A stretch of 64,000 bases of DNA from the NCBI GenBank assembly GCA_050291245.1, contig JBNKJP010000069.1:75213-139212 (forward strand). The letters are read 5' to 3'. How positions within the stretch are numbered: position 1 is the stretch's first letter; each line of letters begins with the position of its first letter. The notes beneath the pieces were generated by a model that worked only from the letters and a program-made list of their open reading frames with translations, made no database searches and was not told the DNA's origin. This document shows positions 8,569 to 18,504 of the stretch, one piece after another. A program made the translations under genes and the position numbers. The DNA comes from Thiodiazotropha sp050291245 (GTDB taxonomy: Bacteria > Pseudomonadota > Gammaproteobacteria > Chromatiales > Chromatiaceae).

Positions 8569-10638
8569 TCAGCGTCCGAAGCCCTTCATCACCTGAGGCG
8601 GCGCCGGTGCATAGTGATCCAGCTCCATGCTGAACGAACCGAGGCCATGGGTGGCCGAACGCAGATCGGTGGCATAGCCGAACATACCCGAAAGCGCCAC
8701 ATGATTGCGGATTGCCTTGCGCCCGCCGGGGCGATCTTTGATTCCGAGTATTTCCGCGTTACGACTCGCCAACTGTCCCATTACGTCGCCCAGATGCTCT
8801 TCCGGGGTGATCACTTCGCAGATGACGACCGGCTCGAGCAGTATCGGCTGTCCTGCTTCCAGTGCCTCGCGTAACGCCATTCCGGCAGCGATCTTGAACG
8901 CCAGGGGATTGGAATCCTTGCTGTGGGCGGAACCGTCCAGCAGGGTGATTCTGAGCCCGGTGACCGGATAACCGCCGATGACTCCGCTGCGGGAGGCTTC
9001 CTGTAATCCGGTTTCGATTGCTGGCAGGTACTGTTTCGGGATCGCATCCGAAGCCAAACCGTTGCTGAATTGTATGCCATCGACCTGGGGCGCCGGGCTA
9101 ACCGAGATCACTACATGGCCGTACTGGCCCTGGCCACCTGTCTGATGAATGAAACGGCCTTGTGCACTTGCTACGTTCCGCTTGATCGTCTCCTTGTAGG
9201 CGACCTTGGGTTTGCCTGTGCGAACGCTCACACCCTGTTCACGCTTCAAACGTTCCAGCAGTACTTCCAGGTGGAGCTCACCCATACCGGCGAGCAGAAT
9301 CTGGCCTGTTTCGCTTTCCATTTCGGTGCGAAAGGTCGGGTCGTCATCCGCCAGGTGTTGCAGCGCCTCGGCCAGCCGTTCATTGTCCTGGGCTGTGACG
9401 GGTGTTACGGTGATTTTGATTACCGGGTCGGGAAAAACGATGGATTCCAGCAGAACCGGCTGATTCGGTGAACAGAGAGTATCACCCGTCACGGCTTCTT
9501 TGAGACCGAGAATTGCGGCGATATCCCCGCTGGGGATGCTGTCGATGTCCTCCCGATGTTCGGCGTACATACGCTCCAGGCGACCTACTTTTTGCGGACG
9601 TCCGAACCTGGGATTGAGCAACGTGGCGCCCGATTTCAATTCACCTGAATAGACGCGCACATAACAGAGTCGCCCTGCGTAGGGGTCGGTGACCGTTTTG
9701 AAGATCAGGGCACAGAGTGGGGCTTGTGGGTCGGGGGTACAGGATACCGAGATGTCCCTGTCCGGGTGTCTGGCCTCAACGGCAGCGACGTCGGCCGGGG
9801 AGGGCAGGTAGTCGACTATGGCATCCATCAGGGGCTGTATACCCTTGTTCTTGAGGGCACTGCCGCATAACACCGGAGTCATGCCTTTCTCGATCACCAC
9901 CCGTCGCAGCGCTTCATGGATCTGTACAGGGTCGATATCGGAATTGTCGAGCCAGAGACTGAGCAGCCGGTCATCCTCTCCGGCAATGGTCTCGATCAGG
10001 GTATTTCGTGCGGCCCGGGCAGCCTCAAGTTGCTCCGTTTGAATCTCTCCTGTTACGGGTTCCATCCCCTGAGTATCGTTCCAGGTGATGGTGCGCATCG
10101 CGATCAGGTCGATGATACCCAGGTAACCGGACTCCGAGCCCAGGGGCATCTGAATCACCACCGGTCGGGCGCCCAGTCGCTCCACCAGGGTGGTGACCGC
10201 GTGATCGAAATCCGCTCCGAGGCGGTCCATTTTGTTGATGAAGCAGAGTCTGGGCACCCGGTAGCGATCCGCTTGACGCCACACGGTCTCACTCTGTGGT
10301 TCGACACCCTGAGAGGCGTCAATAATGACCACGGCTCCGTCCAGTACCCGTAGGGCTCGCTGAACCTCAGCCGTGAAATCGATATGTCCGGGGGTATCGA
10401 TGAGGTTGATTTGATGATCCCGCCAGTGGGTTGTTACCGCGGCATCGACGATGGTGATACCCCGTTCCCGTTCCTGGTCCATCCAATCGGTTATGGTGGT
10501 GCCGTGATCCACGGAACCGATCTGCCGGGTGCGTCCCGTGTAGTAGAGGATGCGTTCGGTTACCGTGGTTTTTCCCGCATCGATGTGCGCGATAAGTCCA
10601 ATATTTCTGAGTGATGCGGTCGATGTGGTTTGAGACAT
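8569..10638 (-). CDS. fusA2: Elongation factor G paralogue (EF-G2-like)
   Basis: 689-residue translational GTPase from the ATG at 10638; alternatives at 10647 and 10683 exist and none has a clear ribosome site. The GTPase elements are G1 AHIDAGKTT, the switch-I region ERERGITI, G3 DTPGHIDF and G4 NKMDR. Later domains follow EF-G order: domain II (RVYSGEL...), domain III (GMGELHLEVLLERLKRE), domain IV (GQYGHV) and a C-terminal domain V ending FSMELDHYAPAPP. It stands alone rather than beside rpsG/tufA, so it is probably a second EF-G and not the housekeeping one. Whether it works in translocation or recycling is unknown. Confidence 0.88.
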   Translation of the reverse strand: MSQTTSTASLRNIGLIAHIDAGKTTVTERILYYTGRTRQIGSVDHGTTITDWMDQERERGITIVDAAVTTHWRDHQINLIDTPGHIDFTAEVQRALRVLDGAVVIIDASQGVEPQSETVWRQADRYRVPRLCFINKMDRLGADFDHAVTTLVERLGARPVVIQMPLGSESGYLGIIDLIAMRTITWNDTQGMEPVTGEIQTEQLEAARAARNTLIETIAGEDDRLLSLWLDNSDIDPVQIHEALRRVVIEKGMTPVLCGSALKNKGIQPLMDAIVDYLPSPADVAAVEARHPDRDISVSCTPDPQAPLCALIFKTVTDPYAGRLCYVRVYSGELKSGATLLNPRFGRPQKVGRLERMYAEHREDIDSIPSGDIAAILGLKEAVTGDTLCSPNQPVLLESIVFPDPVIKITVTPVTAQDNERLAEALQHLADDDPTFRTEMESETGQILLAGMGELHLEVLLERLKREQGVSVRTGKPKVAYKETIKRNVASAQGRFIHQTGGQGQYGHVVISVSPAPQVDGIQFSNGLASDAIPKQYLPAIETGLQEASRSGVIGGYPVTGLRITLLDGSAHSKDSNPLAFKIAAGMALREALEAGQPILLEPVVICEVITPEEHLGDVMGQLASRNAEILGIKDRPGGRKAIRNHVALSGMFGYATDLRSATHGLGSFSMELDHYAPAPPQVMKGFGR

Positions 10639-10922
10639 GGATGTCATACGGCAATAGAGCAGTGTTCCGGGCCGGCGGGTCATGGATTTCAGACACGAAC
10701 CGGGTGGGGCGACCCCCGTGTCCGCTTAATCATAGTCGAATATCGGTCACTGGGTAGCGCTGAGAATGATAATCGGGATTGATCCCTCGCATCACCGGCT
10801 AGAGTGACTGGTTTGTTGAATTGGGTTAACCTCACCCATGCTGGCACACAGGACAGTTTCAATACATCAACAAACAGGATTCGGCTGATCCATGGGTGAT
10901 GGCCGGGTTTGGAGGACGCAGA

Positions 10923-13256
10923 ATGCCTGCCAATCAGGATTCACGGGATCTGAATCTACTTAACGACCTGCCGGAGTTGCTCAATCAGATCAAGGGCAAC
11001 TGGCCGGTTTTACCTTCCGGTATGTGGAACAGTTCCGGAATCCGGATTGTTCTGCGACTGCTGGATGAATTGAACAAGAAATGTAACCATCTGGGTCTGG
11101 TTAATATCCATGCGCTCTCCGTCGAAATCGAGCGGGCGATCAGCGATGTCTATGAAGAAAATGCCCAACCCGATGACGTGGAGGTGGCGAGATTGCAGCA
11201 ACTGCTGCAGAGCCTGGAACAGGCGATCGATGCCGCCCAACAGATCGGTGATCAATCTCCTCAAACGACATCTCATATTGATGTAATCTACTGGCATCGA
11301 ATCGAGACGAAAGGTGACGGGATCACCTCGGCGATCGAACAGAATGGTTGGCAAATCCATCGGGTGAGCGAGTATGTGGAATTGCTGCCGGTGTTGCAAC
11401 GCCAAGAGGCTCGGGTTCTGCTGGTCGATACGGCCTTTCTCCCGGCTATTGCGCCTTTAACCGATGTCCTGAACACGATGCGGCGCAATAAGATGACCTG
11501 TCCGGAACTGGTCTTTCTTTCAGCTGATTGTGATATCGAAACCCGCCTCGAGGTCCTCAGGGCGGGCGCGATCCGATGCCTTTCCGAACCGGTCAATATC
11601 AATGAATTGATGAGTGTCATCAAAGAGATCGTGGCGCCCCAGCTCAAACCGCATTTCAGGGTCTTGATCGTCGAGGATGACGAGGCACAGGCGAAATTTG
11701 CGGCAACCTTATTGCAGAAGGGGGGGCTGGAAACCCTCGCAATCATTAATCCGCTGAATGTGATGGCTGCTGTTCATGAATTTCAACCGGACTTGATCCT
11801 TATGGACCTCTACATGCCCGGGGCGAACGGCATCGAGTTGACCCAGGTGATTCGCAACAGAAAATCCTTCACGTTCATTCCGATCGTTTTCCTCTCCGGT
11901 GAGGACGATCCGGAGAAGAAGATTCTTGCGCTCCATGCCGGTGCGGATGACTTTCTCACCAAACCGATCAGGCCCCAGTTTCTACAGGCTACGGTGAATT
12001 CCCGTATCCTGCGTTCGAAGCAGACGTTGGCGGCTGCTGATGTTGGGTTGAATGATGCGACTTCCGGCTTAAAGAACCGGCGCAGCCTGCTGCAGGATTT
12101 GGATATGGCGGTCATTCAGGCGGGTCAGGCGGCAGAGATTTTCGGGCTGTTTTCATTCGTCATCAATGAGCTCGACACCGAGTTCGATGATTGGAGTGAA
12201 AACCCGCTGCTGTCACGGGTTGTGGACGTTGCCGATGTGATAATCGGCAAGCGAGACCTGATGGCACGAACCGGCAGGCAGAGTTTTGCCATACTGATCA
12301 ACAGAAATGATGTATCGCAGGTGGTGCAATTCGGTGCCGACCTGTACCAGCAAATTCTCGAGGAACTGAGTGGACGGAATCAAGATGCGATCCGTTGGGG
12401 CATCGGGTATGTTGGGGTCATGCAGGATACCGGGGGTGCCTATGCCTGCCTGCGGCAATCCGAAATGGCCGCCATACAGGCGCTCGAGGGGAAACATCCT
12501 GGTTGTCTGAAGTATCAGGAAACTGCACAGACAACACAACAGAGCCAAACAGAACAGATAGATCTGCTGCAGGAGCAGGTCCGCATGGCGCTCAAGTCCG
12601 GCTATGTGGCCTTTCGTGAGCAACGTTTTCAGACCCATCAGCATGCCGAGGCGGCGGTGATCGAGCTGATACCGGGTTTTCTGCCCAAAGCCGAGGTCCC
12701 GCAAGAGGCTGCGGAGATCTACCAGAGTGCCGAGCGGTTCGGGTTTGGTGAAGTCTTTAACCGTATTCTGTGCCGGTATGCGATTCACCGGATCGGTGAA
12801 CTCCAACTCGAAGGCAGCCATGATAAGGTCTGCGTGCGCCTGCTGTCTGCCGCGATTGAGGATGAAAGCCTGCTGGAATTCATCCAGACAGAACTCAGAA
12901 GGCTGCAGGTGGTTGGGACGGAAATGCTTCTGGAATTCGATCTGCCGGGGCTGGCGAAAAATCTCAAAGTGGCGAGGATATTCCTGGGAGAACTATCCGC
13001 CCTCGGGATCGGTATAACCCTGGGCAACTTCGCCTGTAATGACACCGCCTTCAAGGTGCTGGCTTACCTGAATGCCCGCGTGGTCAGGCCGCACCCCTCG
13101 CTGATGCGCACCGATTACGATCGCATCTCGAAAATCGCACACCAACTCAAGGCGATGGATGTACAGATCATCCTGCCCGGCATGAGCCAGTCCGGTCAGA
13201 TCAGTCTCCACTGGTCTGAGGTGGCGGATTACGTTCAGGCAGAATATCTTGACTGA
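10923..13256 (+). CDS. Double-REC regulator with degenerate GGDEF and EAL domains
   Basis: 777-residue cytoplasmic signalling protein; the ATG at 10923 is chosen for GGAGG seven bases upstream. Order: an N-terminal helical region (about 10-110) that could be HPt-like; a REC-like domain (120-238) with Asp169 but Ser-Glu-Pro where the conserved Lys-Pro should be; a canonical REC (246-365) with EDDE, phosphoacceptor Asp295 in LMDLYMPG and LTKPI; a GGDEF-like domain whose signature reads TGRQSF; and an EAL-like domain lacking the EAL motif and metal ligands. It therefore probably binds rather than makes or degrades cyclic di-GMP, or only mediates protein contacts. The next gene starts at or within 20 bases of its stop, so the three genes form one operon. 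Confidence 0.85.
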   Translation: MPANQDSRDLNLLNDLPELLNQIKGNWPVLPSGMWNSSGIRIVLRLLDELNKKCNHLGLVNIHALSVEIERAISDVYEENAQPDDVEVARLQQLLQSLEQAIDAAQQIGDQSPQTTSHIDVIYWHRIETKGDGITSAIEQNGWQIHRVSEYVELLPVLQRQEARVLLVDTAFLPAIAPLTDVLNTMRRNKMTCPELVFLSADCDIETRLEVLRAGAIRCLSEPVNINELMSVIKEIVAPQLKPHFRVLIVEDDEAQAKFAATLLQKGGLETLAIINPLNVMAAVHEFQPDLILMDLYMPGANGIELTQVIRNRKSFTFIPIVFLSGEDDPEKKILALHAGADDFLTKPIRPQFLQATVNSRILRSKQTLAAADVGLNDATSGLKNRRSLLQDLDMAVIQAGQAAEIFGLFSFVINELDTEFDDWSENPLLSRVVDVADVIIGKRDLMARTGRQSFAILINRNDVSQVVQFGADLYQQILEELSGRNQDAIRWGIGYVGVMQDTGGAYACLRQSEMAAIQALEGKHPGCLKYQETAQTTQQSQTEQIDLLQEQVRMALKSGYVAFREQRFQTHQHAEAAVIELIPGFLPKAEVPQEAAEIYQSAERFGFGEVFNRILCRYAIHRIGELQLEGSHDKVCVRLLSAAIEDESLLEFIQTELRRLQVVGTEMLLEFDLPGLAKNLKVARIFLGELSALGIGITLGNFACNDTAFKVLAYLNARVVRPHPSLMRTDYDRISKIAHQLKAMDVQIILPGMSQSGQISLHWSEVADYVQAEYLD

Positions 13257-13272
13257 AGGGGAACAGGATCGA

Positions 13273-14757
13273 GTGGCGACGAGAGCCGTGTTGCGATGGT
13301 TGCTGGTGATACTGCTGCTGTTCGTGGCCTTGCTGGCCCTACTGGTTGTTTTGCAGCTCACTGAATCCGTACTCAATGTGTGGCAGATGCTGGATCAAAT
13401 GTCTCCTGGCCTGCTGGTCGTCTATGGCATCGGATTGGTCGGGTTCACGATTCTGCTGATCCTGTCGAGCCGTTGGCTGCTGCGTCGCGATAAATACAGG
13501 CGGGGTGCCACACCGCGGGAAGCGCAATTGCCACAGGACCGTGAGGCCTTTGCCGAAGCCTTGCGCAAGGCGGATGAGCGGGGCATCGAAACCGCGCCGG
13601 CACAGGCTGAACTGGATGAGTTGGACGCCCGGCGACAGAACTCCGTCTATTACCTCGCTCTGTTCGGGCCGGTGTCAGCGGGCAAGAGTGCCTTGATCCG
13701 TGCGATCACCGGGGAATCGGACATCGCGGTGGATCCCCGCGCGGGTACGACACAGGTCATTCAACACTACCGTTATACTTCTCCCGATTTGGGAGAATGG
13801 GTGTTGACCGATGCCCCTGGGATTCTCGACCTCGATGAAGCCAGAGTGCAACTGGCCCGTGAGGAGGCGCGGCGCGCCCACCTGGTGGTGTATGTCAGTG
13901 ATGGCGAACTGACCCGGGATCAGTACCGGGAACTCAGCGAACTGCAGCGCTATGAGCGGCCACTCATCCTGGCCCTGAATAAACAGGATCGTTACAGTTC
14001 GGCCGAACTCCAGGCGATTATCGAACGGTTGAGCGGACAGTTGTCCGGGGTGAGTATCGTGCCGGTTCAGGCCGGGGGTAGCGAAGAGATTGTTCGGGTA
14101 GATCCGCAAGGGCAGGAGCAGCGGGTGGTGAGGGCTCGGCCTCCCCAGATAGAGGGATTGCTTAGGGCGATACACGAAACCCTGCTCGGGAAGGCCTCGG
14201 AGCTGACCCGGCAGCGGGATGAAAGCCTGATACGGCTGGGTGCGGAAAAACTGCAGGCCTCCACGGTCCGGCACCGGCAGCAGATGAGTGAAAAAACGGT
14301 CAAACAGTACACCCGTAAGGCAATGCTGGGAGCCATGGCGGCGGTGAGTCCGGGGACGGATCTGCTGATACAGGGCTATCTGGGGGTACAGATGGTGCGC
14401 GCGCTGTGTGATCACTATGGGGTGGGCGTGACCGAGATGGACCTGGACGGTCTGGTGCAACAGGCCAGCCGCCAGGTGGGTAAAACCCTGACCTTGCTAT
14501 TGGCCCTGGCCGGGAATGTGCTCAAGGCCTTCCCGGGGGTGGGAACGGTCACAGGGGGATTGGCCCATGCGGTGGCCTATGGTCTGATTTTCGAGTCCCT
14601 GGGCCAAGCGGTTCTAAGAACCTTGGAGCAGACCCAGTCCTTCAAGACGACACTGATACTGGAAGATTTCGAGGAGAAACTGAGTGGAAATCTGGAAGCG
14701 CGTGCAACAACTCTTGCGCGGATCGCTTTGGAGCAACTCGTCCGAAAAGGACAATGA
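13273..14757 (+). CDS. Membrane-anchored Era-like GTPase with C-terminal DUF697-like domain
   Basis: 494 residues from GTG 13273; a TTG at 13249 overlapping the previous stop is an alternative. Two hydrophobic segments (about 7-28 and 47-67) anchor the N-terminus. The G domain has Walker A GPVSAGKS (132-139), a Thr-containing switch I (AGTTQVIQH), G3 TDAPGILDL and G4 NKQDR. The last ~160 residues are Gly/Ala-rich and hydrophobic (AMLGAMAAVSPGTDLLIQGY, then AFPGVGTVTGGLAHAVAYG), typical of DUF697/YcjF-like regions that associate with membranes. The 3' end overlaps the next GTPase gene by 74 bases, suggesting translational coupling. The biological role is unknown. Confidence 0.85.
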   Translation: MATRAVLRWLLVILLLFVALLALLVVLQLTESVLNVWQMLDQMSPGLLVVYGIGLVGFTILLILSSRWLLRRDKYRRGATPREAQLPQDREAFAEALRKADERGIETAPAQAELDELDARRQNSVYYLALFGPVSAGKSALIRAITGESDIAVDPRAGTTQVIQHYRYTSPDLGEWVLTDAPGILDLDEARVQLAREEARRAHLVVYVSDGELTRDQYRELSELQRYERPLILALNKQDRYSSAELQAIIERLSGQLSGVSIVPVQAGGSEEIVRVDPQGQEQRVVRARPPQIEGLLRAIHETLLGKASELTRQRDESLIRLGAEKLQASTVRHRQQMSEKTVKQYTRKAMLGAMAAVSPGTDLLIQGYLGVQMVRALCDHYGVGVTEMDLDGLVQQASRQVGKTLTLLLALAGNVLKAFPGVGTVTGGLAHAVAYGLIFESLGQAVLRTLEQTQSFKTTLILEDFEEKLSGNLEARATTLARIALEQLVRKGQ

Positions 14758-16051
14758 ATCCGGTACTGAAGACGATCATCTGCGGCTGGCCCGGGAGAAT
14801 CTCAAGGAACTGCTGCAGGACGAACGCCTGCCGGATGGGGTCAGGGAATCCCTCAGAGACGACTTTCAGCAGGTGCAGCGCATGCTCGAGAAGCTTGAGC
14901 ACGGCCATCTGCACATTGCGGTATTCGGTCGCGTCAGCGTGGGCAAGTCCGCGCTCCTCAATGCACTGTTGGGTGAGCAGCGGTTCTCCGTGAGCGCCCT
15001 GCACGGCGAGACACGACACAGTGACATGGCGGCCTGGCGTGAGATTCACGAGGCTGGGGTCTATCTCATCGACACCCCGGGCATTAATGAAATCAGTGGT
15101 GAGGAGCGTGAACGTATGGCCCGGGAGGTGGCGAGCCGCGCCGACCTGGTACTGTTCGTACTCGATGCGGATCTGACGAACACGGAAATGCAGGCCCTGC
15201 AGCAGCTCAAACAGCTCGACCGGCCACTGTTGGTAGTGCTCAACAAGACCGACCGGTATACCCGTGATGAATTGGATCTGCTGCTCGACAGCCTCAAGGA
15301 AAAGCTCGCGGATCTGGTGGGGGTTTCGTTCATTGTGCCTGTCTCGGCGCAACCTGCCGAGCGTATCTACGTTCAGGTGGATGAACTGGGGCATGAAACC
15401 GAAGTCCGTAAGCGACCTGAACCGGATGTGAGTCTGTTGACGGAGCGTTTGTGGCTGTTGATCGAGAAGGAGGGCATGGCGCTTTCAGCGTTGAATGCCA
15501 GTCTGTTCGCGGGACAGTTGAGTGATGAGGTGGCGGGTCGTATCGTCAAGGTCCGGGAAGCCGTCGCCGAACGGGTCATTCGGGGTTATTGTTTGGGCAA
15601 GGGTATCGCGGTGGCGATCAACCCCATCCCGGTTGCGGATCTGGTGGCGGCCCTGGCGCTGGATACCTCCATGGTGACCCATCTCGCCCGTGTCTACGGT
15701 ATGTCCGTCAGCCGAGGGGAGGCCGGTCAGTTGATCAAAACCATTGGTGGACAGATGGCGCTTCTGATGGCCACCGTGTGGGGTGTCAACATCGCCTCCA
15801 GTGCACTGAAAGCGGGAAGTGGGGGATTGTCGACCCTGGTGACCGCGTCAGCACAGGGTGCCATGGGCTACTACACCACCTACATCGTGGGCGAGGCGGC
15901 CAAGCGCTATTTCGCCCAAGGTCGTTCCTGGGGCAGCGCCGGTCCCAAGACCCTGGTCAGGCAGATTCTGGAATCGGTCGACAAGGATTCTATTCTGCAA
16001 CAGGCGGGCCAGGATATCCGGGCGCGGCTCAGGTTGTCCGCATCCAAATAG
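14684..16051 (+). CDS. Second Era-like GTPase with DUF697-like domain
   Basis: 455 residues from GTG 14684, with GAGGAG about eight bases upstream inside the preceding gene. An N-terminal helical region (about 1-75) precedes the G domain: Walker A GRVSVGKS (82-89), G3 DTPGIN, G4 NKTDRY. The C-terminal third repeats the DUF697-like pattern (GYCLGKGIAVAINPIPVADL, Gly/Ala-rich hydrophobic helices to about 420). Unlike its partner it has no N-terminal membrane segments. The same domain plan and the overlap imply an ancient duplication and a working pair, perhaps a heteromeric membrane GTPase. There is no strong terminator after it. Confidence 0.85.
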   Translation: MEIWKRVQQLLRGSLWSNSSEKDNESGTEDDHLRLARENLKELLQDERLPDGVRESLRDDFQQVQRMLEKLEHGHLHIAVFGRVSVGKSALLNALLGEQRFSVSALHGETRHSDMAAWREIHEAGVYLIDTPGINEISGEERERMAREVASRADLVLFVLDADLTNTEMQALQQLKQLDRPLLVVLNKTDRYTRDELDLLLDSLKEKLADLVGVSFIVPVSAQPAERIYVQVDELGHETEVRKRPEPDVSLLTERLWLLIEKEGMALSALNASLFAGQLSDEVAGRIVKVREAVAERVIRGYCLGKGIAVAINPIPVADLVAALALDTSMVTHLARVYGMSVSRGEAGQLIKTIGGQMALLMATVWGVNIASSALKAGSGGLSTLVTASAQGAMGYYTTYIVGEAAKRYFAQGRSWGSAGPKTLVRQILESVDKDSILQQAGQDIRARLRLSASK

Positions 16052-16136
16052 TATTGAGGAGGTGCCGGGTTAATATCGCATTTCTCATGCCCGGCGTTGA
16101 CCATTCAAATCAGTGTTGAGTTAAACAGAGTTAAAG

Positions 16137-16382
16137 TTATATTCCGTATTTGCGGTGGATGGCATGCCGCACCGGACAGGTACAGACAATCTGATTGCCG
16201 ATGGGGGAGCTGTATGGGCAGTCATTTTTGGTACCGCAAACCATCCGGGCACGGTTTTCCGTGGTGATGCGAATCCCGCATAGCTGATAATCCTCGCTGG
16301 TCAGGCAGGCGTGGTGCTTGTTGCACTTTTTGGCCTCCAGCAACATCTCCAATGGTATGTAGAATTGTTTGGGTTTGTGCAT
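16137..16382 (-). CDS. Cys-rich small protein, possible metal or Fe-S binder
   Basis: 81 residues from ATG 16382, with AGGA upstream (GGAAAGGATTGAA-ATG). Seven cysteines fall at 20, 26, 35, 49, 55, 67 and 69, in a CX5C ... CX5C ... CXC pattern with nearby His23, His24 and His73. There is no signal peptide, so the cysteines should be reduced in the cytoplasm and could bind zinc or an iron-sulfur cluster. I do not recognise a named family. It is convergent with the twin-GTPase operon. Confidence 0.7.
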   Translation of the reverse strand: MHKPKQFYIPLEMLLEAKKCNKHHACLTSEDYQLCGIRITTENRARMVCGTKNDCPYSSPIGNQIVCTCPVRHAIHRKYGI

Positions 16383-16609
16383 TTCAATCCTTTCCTATGG
16401 CGTTATTCCTGTACCGTGTCTGATGACCGTGTGCGACACCTCTGGCGCCATTCTATTCCCTAGCATAGGCTAAAAGACGATGCAGGGAAAAGGTTCCCAA
16501 ACTGGTGGGAGGCGTGGTAATGCCCTGTGAAAGTTACGGTAATACCGATTTTCATCATTGAATCCTGGGTCTTGTAGTACTCTTTCAATATCATACTTGC
16601 GGATTTTCC

Positions 16610-18337
16610 ATGCATCTCGAAACCTTCCTGTTTTCCGCGCTGTTACTGTTGTTGGTTACATCCATCACGGTCGCGCTGTTCAAGCATTTGGGGCTCGGCT
16701 CTGTACTGGGTCTGCTGGTGGCCGGAATCGTGGTGGGGCCCCACTCTCCGGGGCCCTATGTGACGGAACATGTGGAGGATGTCCGGCATTTCACCGAGTT
16801 GGGTGTGGTGCTGCTGCTTTTTCTCATCGGTCTGGAGATGCAACCGCGCCGACTCTGGGGCATGCGCCGCGAGGTGTTCGGGTTGGGGTCACTGCAGATC
16901 CTGCTGACCGGCGTGGTGATCGCTCTGTATCTTCATCAGTATGAGTCCCATTGGTCCCTGGCGCTGCTGATCGGGTTGACCTTTGCGCTCTCATCCACGG
17001 CGTTTGTCATGCAGGTGCTGCATGAACGGGACGAGACCGACAGCCCCCACGGGATGACCGCCTTTTCGATCCTGCTGATGCAGGATCTCGCCATCGTGCC
17101 CCTGCTCGCGGCGGTGCCCATTCTCTCCGATGCCGGACGGCTGTCCGCGGAGGTACCCCTGTGGAAGCAGTTTTCCATCGTCCTGGGCATGATTGTCGTG
17201 TTGCTGGGATTCGGCCGATTCATCTTGCCGCCCGTGTTGAAACATCTGGCCCGGCAGGCCAATCGGGAAGGTTTTCTGCTGGTGGTGATGTTGGCGGTGT
17301 TTCTTGCTGCCTGGGCCATGTTCCAAGCCGGGTTATCGATGGCGTTGGGGGCCTTTGTCATGGGGATGCTGCTTTCCGGTTCGGATTACCGGCTGCAAAT
17401 CCAGGCCTTTGTTGAACCCTACAAAGGGTTGTTGATGAGCCTGTTCTTTGTTGCCGTGGGCATGTCGATCGATTTCTCATCGCTCAAGGATCAGCTGCCG
17501 ATCTTCACCCAGCATATTCTGGTGATCGTAGTGATCAAGCTTGTGGTGCTGTTTGTCCTGTCCCTGGCCTTCGGATACACCCGCCTGCTGGCCATGCGGA
17601 TCAGTTTCTATCTGGCCCAGGGCGGGGAGTTCGGCTTTGTGCTGTTCGGCTCGGCCAAGGCCCTGCAATTGATCGATGATCCGACCTTTGTCACGATGGT
17701 CGGGGTGATCTCCGTGAGCATGCTGATCACCCCCATTCTGGTGAACATCAGTGACCGGCTGGCCCGGCGTTTCGATCAGCAACAACACGACACCGAACAT
17801 CTTCGCTATCCCGCGGATCAGGGCGACAAGCGCAGAAAAGTCGTAATCGGCGGATACGGTCGGGTAGGGCATACCGTGGCCGTGATGCTCCACTCCAGCG
17901 GGGTACCCCTGGTGATCTTCGATACCTCGCCTGAACGCGTCGCGCAGGGGAAGAGCGACGGTCTTCCGGTCTACTATGGTGATATCAGTGATTCCGATCT
18001 GCAGGAGGCGGCGGATTTGGAGACCGCCGCCCTGGTGGTGTTGACCATCAACAGCGGCCCCACCGCGCTCAAGACCATTGCCCGTCTGCGGAATCGACAT
18101 CCGAATCTTCCCATCATATCCCGTGCCCGGGATCTGGAGGCCTGCGGCCATCAGGTCAGTGCCGGTGCTTCCCGGGCCTTTCCGGAAGCCCTGGAGAGCA
18201 GTTTGAGGCTGGGTGCGGTTGCCCTCGAAATGATCGACACGCCAAAAGAGAATGTGGATCTGCTCCTGCAGGGTGTGCGCCAGGACAATTATACCCTGGT
18301 GGTTTCCGAGGAAGATGTCCTGCGCAAGAAATCCTAA
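16610..18337 (+). CDS. CPA2-family cation:proton antiporter with RCK_N domain (KefB/KefC-like)
   Basis: 575-residue inner-membrane antiporter. About 12 membrane helices fill residues 5-385, with the CPA2 features FLIGLEMQPRRLW, FALSSTAFV and LMQDLAIVPLL. A cytoplasmic TrkA-N/RCK domain follows (about 403-530), with the nucleotide-binding motif GGYGRVGHTV and an acidic end to the second strand (VIFDTSPERV). The family exchanges K+ or Na+ for H+, often under nucleotide or glutathione control. No separate KefF/KefG-like ancillary gene is adjacent, so glutathione gating is not indicated. Confidence 0.88.
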   Translation: MHLETFLFSALLLLLVTSITVALFKHLGLGSVLGLLVAGIVVGPHSPGPYVTEHVEDVRHFTELGVVLLLFLIGLEMQPRRLWGMRREVFGLGSLQILLTGVVIALYLHQYESHWSLALLIGLTFALSSTAFVMQVLHERDETDSPHGMTAFSILLMQDLAIVPLLAAVPILSDAGRLSAEVPLWKQFSIVLGMIVVLLGFGRFILPPVLKHLARQANREGFLLVVMLAVFLAAWAMFQAGLSMALGAFVMGMLLSGSDYRLQIQAFVEPYKGLLMSLFFVAVGMSIDFSSLKDQLPIFTQHILVIVVIKLVVLFVLSLAFGYTRLLAMRISFYLAQGGEFGFVLFGSAKALQLIDDPTFVTMVGVISVSMLITPILVNISDRLARRFDQQQHDTEHLRYPADQGDKRRKVVIGGYGRVGHTVAVMLHSSGVPLVIFDTSPERVAQGKSDGLPVYYGDISDSDLQEAADLETAALVVLTINSGPTALKTIARLRNRHPNLPIISRARDLEACGHQVSAGASRAFPEALESSLRLGAVALEMIDTPKENVDLLLQGVRQDNYTLVVSEEDVLRKKS

Positions 18338-18504
18338 AGTTTGTTGACGCTCAGCCGCAATCCCCAATGCATGCCTGTATATATACCAGTAGGAACAGGT
18401 GAAAGAGTGGGTGTGCGAAATAGGCAAGTAAGGTTGCTGAGGCGGATCCAGGGAGTACTGTACTGATCCCGGATTTGCGTCGCCATGGAAAATGGAGAAT
18501 CGCT

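Noticed and set aside
17477..18427. 316-codon minus-strand frame
   Set aside because: Shadow of the CPA2 antiporter gene.
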